From: Chryseobacterium contaminans
GTDB taxonomy: Bacteria; Bacteroidota; Bacteroidia; Flavobacteriales; Weeksellaceae
Reading direction: 5' to 3'
Assembly: GCF_001684955.1 (NCBI RefSeq)
Contig: NZ_MAYF01000112.1
Coordinates: forward strand, 1 to 64,000
DNA length: 64,000 nucleotides
The notes beneath the pieces are model-generated. The model was given only the letters and a program-made list of their open reading frames with translations. It was not told the origin of the DNA and made no database searches. Positions 63,971 to 64,000 of the stretch are shown piece after piece; position 1 is the stretch's first letter; every line of letters begins with the position of its first letter. Position numbers and translations under genes: made by a program.

Positions 63971-64000
63971 ATGAAAAAAAAATCAATCCTTACCACTGCA
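63971..64000 (+). CDS. Next PUL gene, only 10 codons visible
   Basis: An ATG at 63971 opens MKKKSILTTA, a typical signal-peptide start. It runs off the window, so the product is unknown; another glycoside hydrolase of the locus is plausible. Confidence 0.5.
   Translation, partial: MKKKSILTTA

Overview
The window reads as chromosomal DNA of a Flavobacteriia bacterium, most likely Chryseobacterium or a close Weeksellaceae relative. The DNA is AT-rich. Starts are almost never preceded by a Shine-Dalgarno sequence. Many genes follow a Bacteroidetes -7 box (TAnnTTTG). Gene content agrees: type III glutamine synthetase, a SusC/SusD pair, a GG-leader bacteriocin-like peptide pair and a DUF6909 protein. 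No rRNA, tRNA, CRISPR array or intact insertion sequence was recognised.

Layout. 1-7.1 kb: partial ricT, a FadL-type porin with an SGNH lipoprotein, prs-rplY, sufS. 7.2-11.2 kb: leftward haem operon hemA-hemC-hemD-hemE. 11.5-17.2 kb: rightward elongasome operon mreB-mreC-mreD-mrdA-rodA with overlapping genes. 17.3-29 kb: housekeeping and accessory genes (Qnr-like pentapeptide protein, NlpC/P60 lipoprotein, glnA type III, DUF6909, M1 peptidase, coaX, GNAT, two GG-leader peptides, tadA, TonB-C protein). 28.8-32.5 kb: an accessory island of WYL regulator, very acidic small protein, patatin phospholipase and phage-type M15 endolysin, next to a lone umuC. 33.8-46.4 kb: hydrolases, unknown secreted proteins, glyS, a 121-bp palindromic element, truC, pyrD, DUF445, msrB. 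46.5-51.4 kb: L,D-transpeptidase, fabF, a TetR-thiolase unit, OsmC. 51.6-64 kb: an AraC regulator and a polysaccharide utilisation locus (SusC, SusD, MFS transporter, GH130, GH92, GH125) fitted to high-mannose N-glycans.

The most notable discovery is in the island at 29.7-32.4 kb. Six copies of one 20-22 bp element (consensus GCGACARAACNTGWCGTATT on the + strand) occur in 2.7 kb. Each sits exactly 14 nt from a leftward -7 box (five perfect TAnnTTTG, one with a single mismatch). Four copies precede the WYL regulator, the acidic protein, the patatin and the endolysin; one precedes a decayed duplicate of the acidic-protein unit; one is an orphan beside umuC. This looks like a local regulon in which one regulator, plausibly the WYL protein itself, controls a membrane-phospholipase plus cell-wall-hydrolase pair. 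I infer a programmed lysis or abortive-infection module. The repeated promoter architecture is read directly from the sequence; the function is not.
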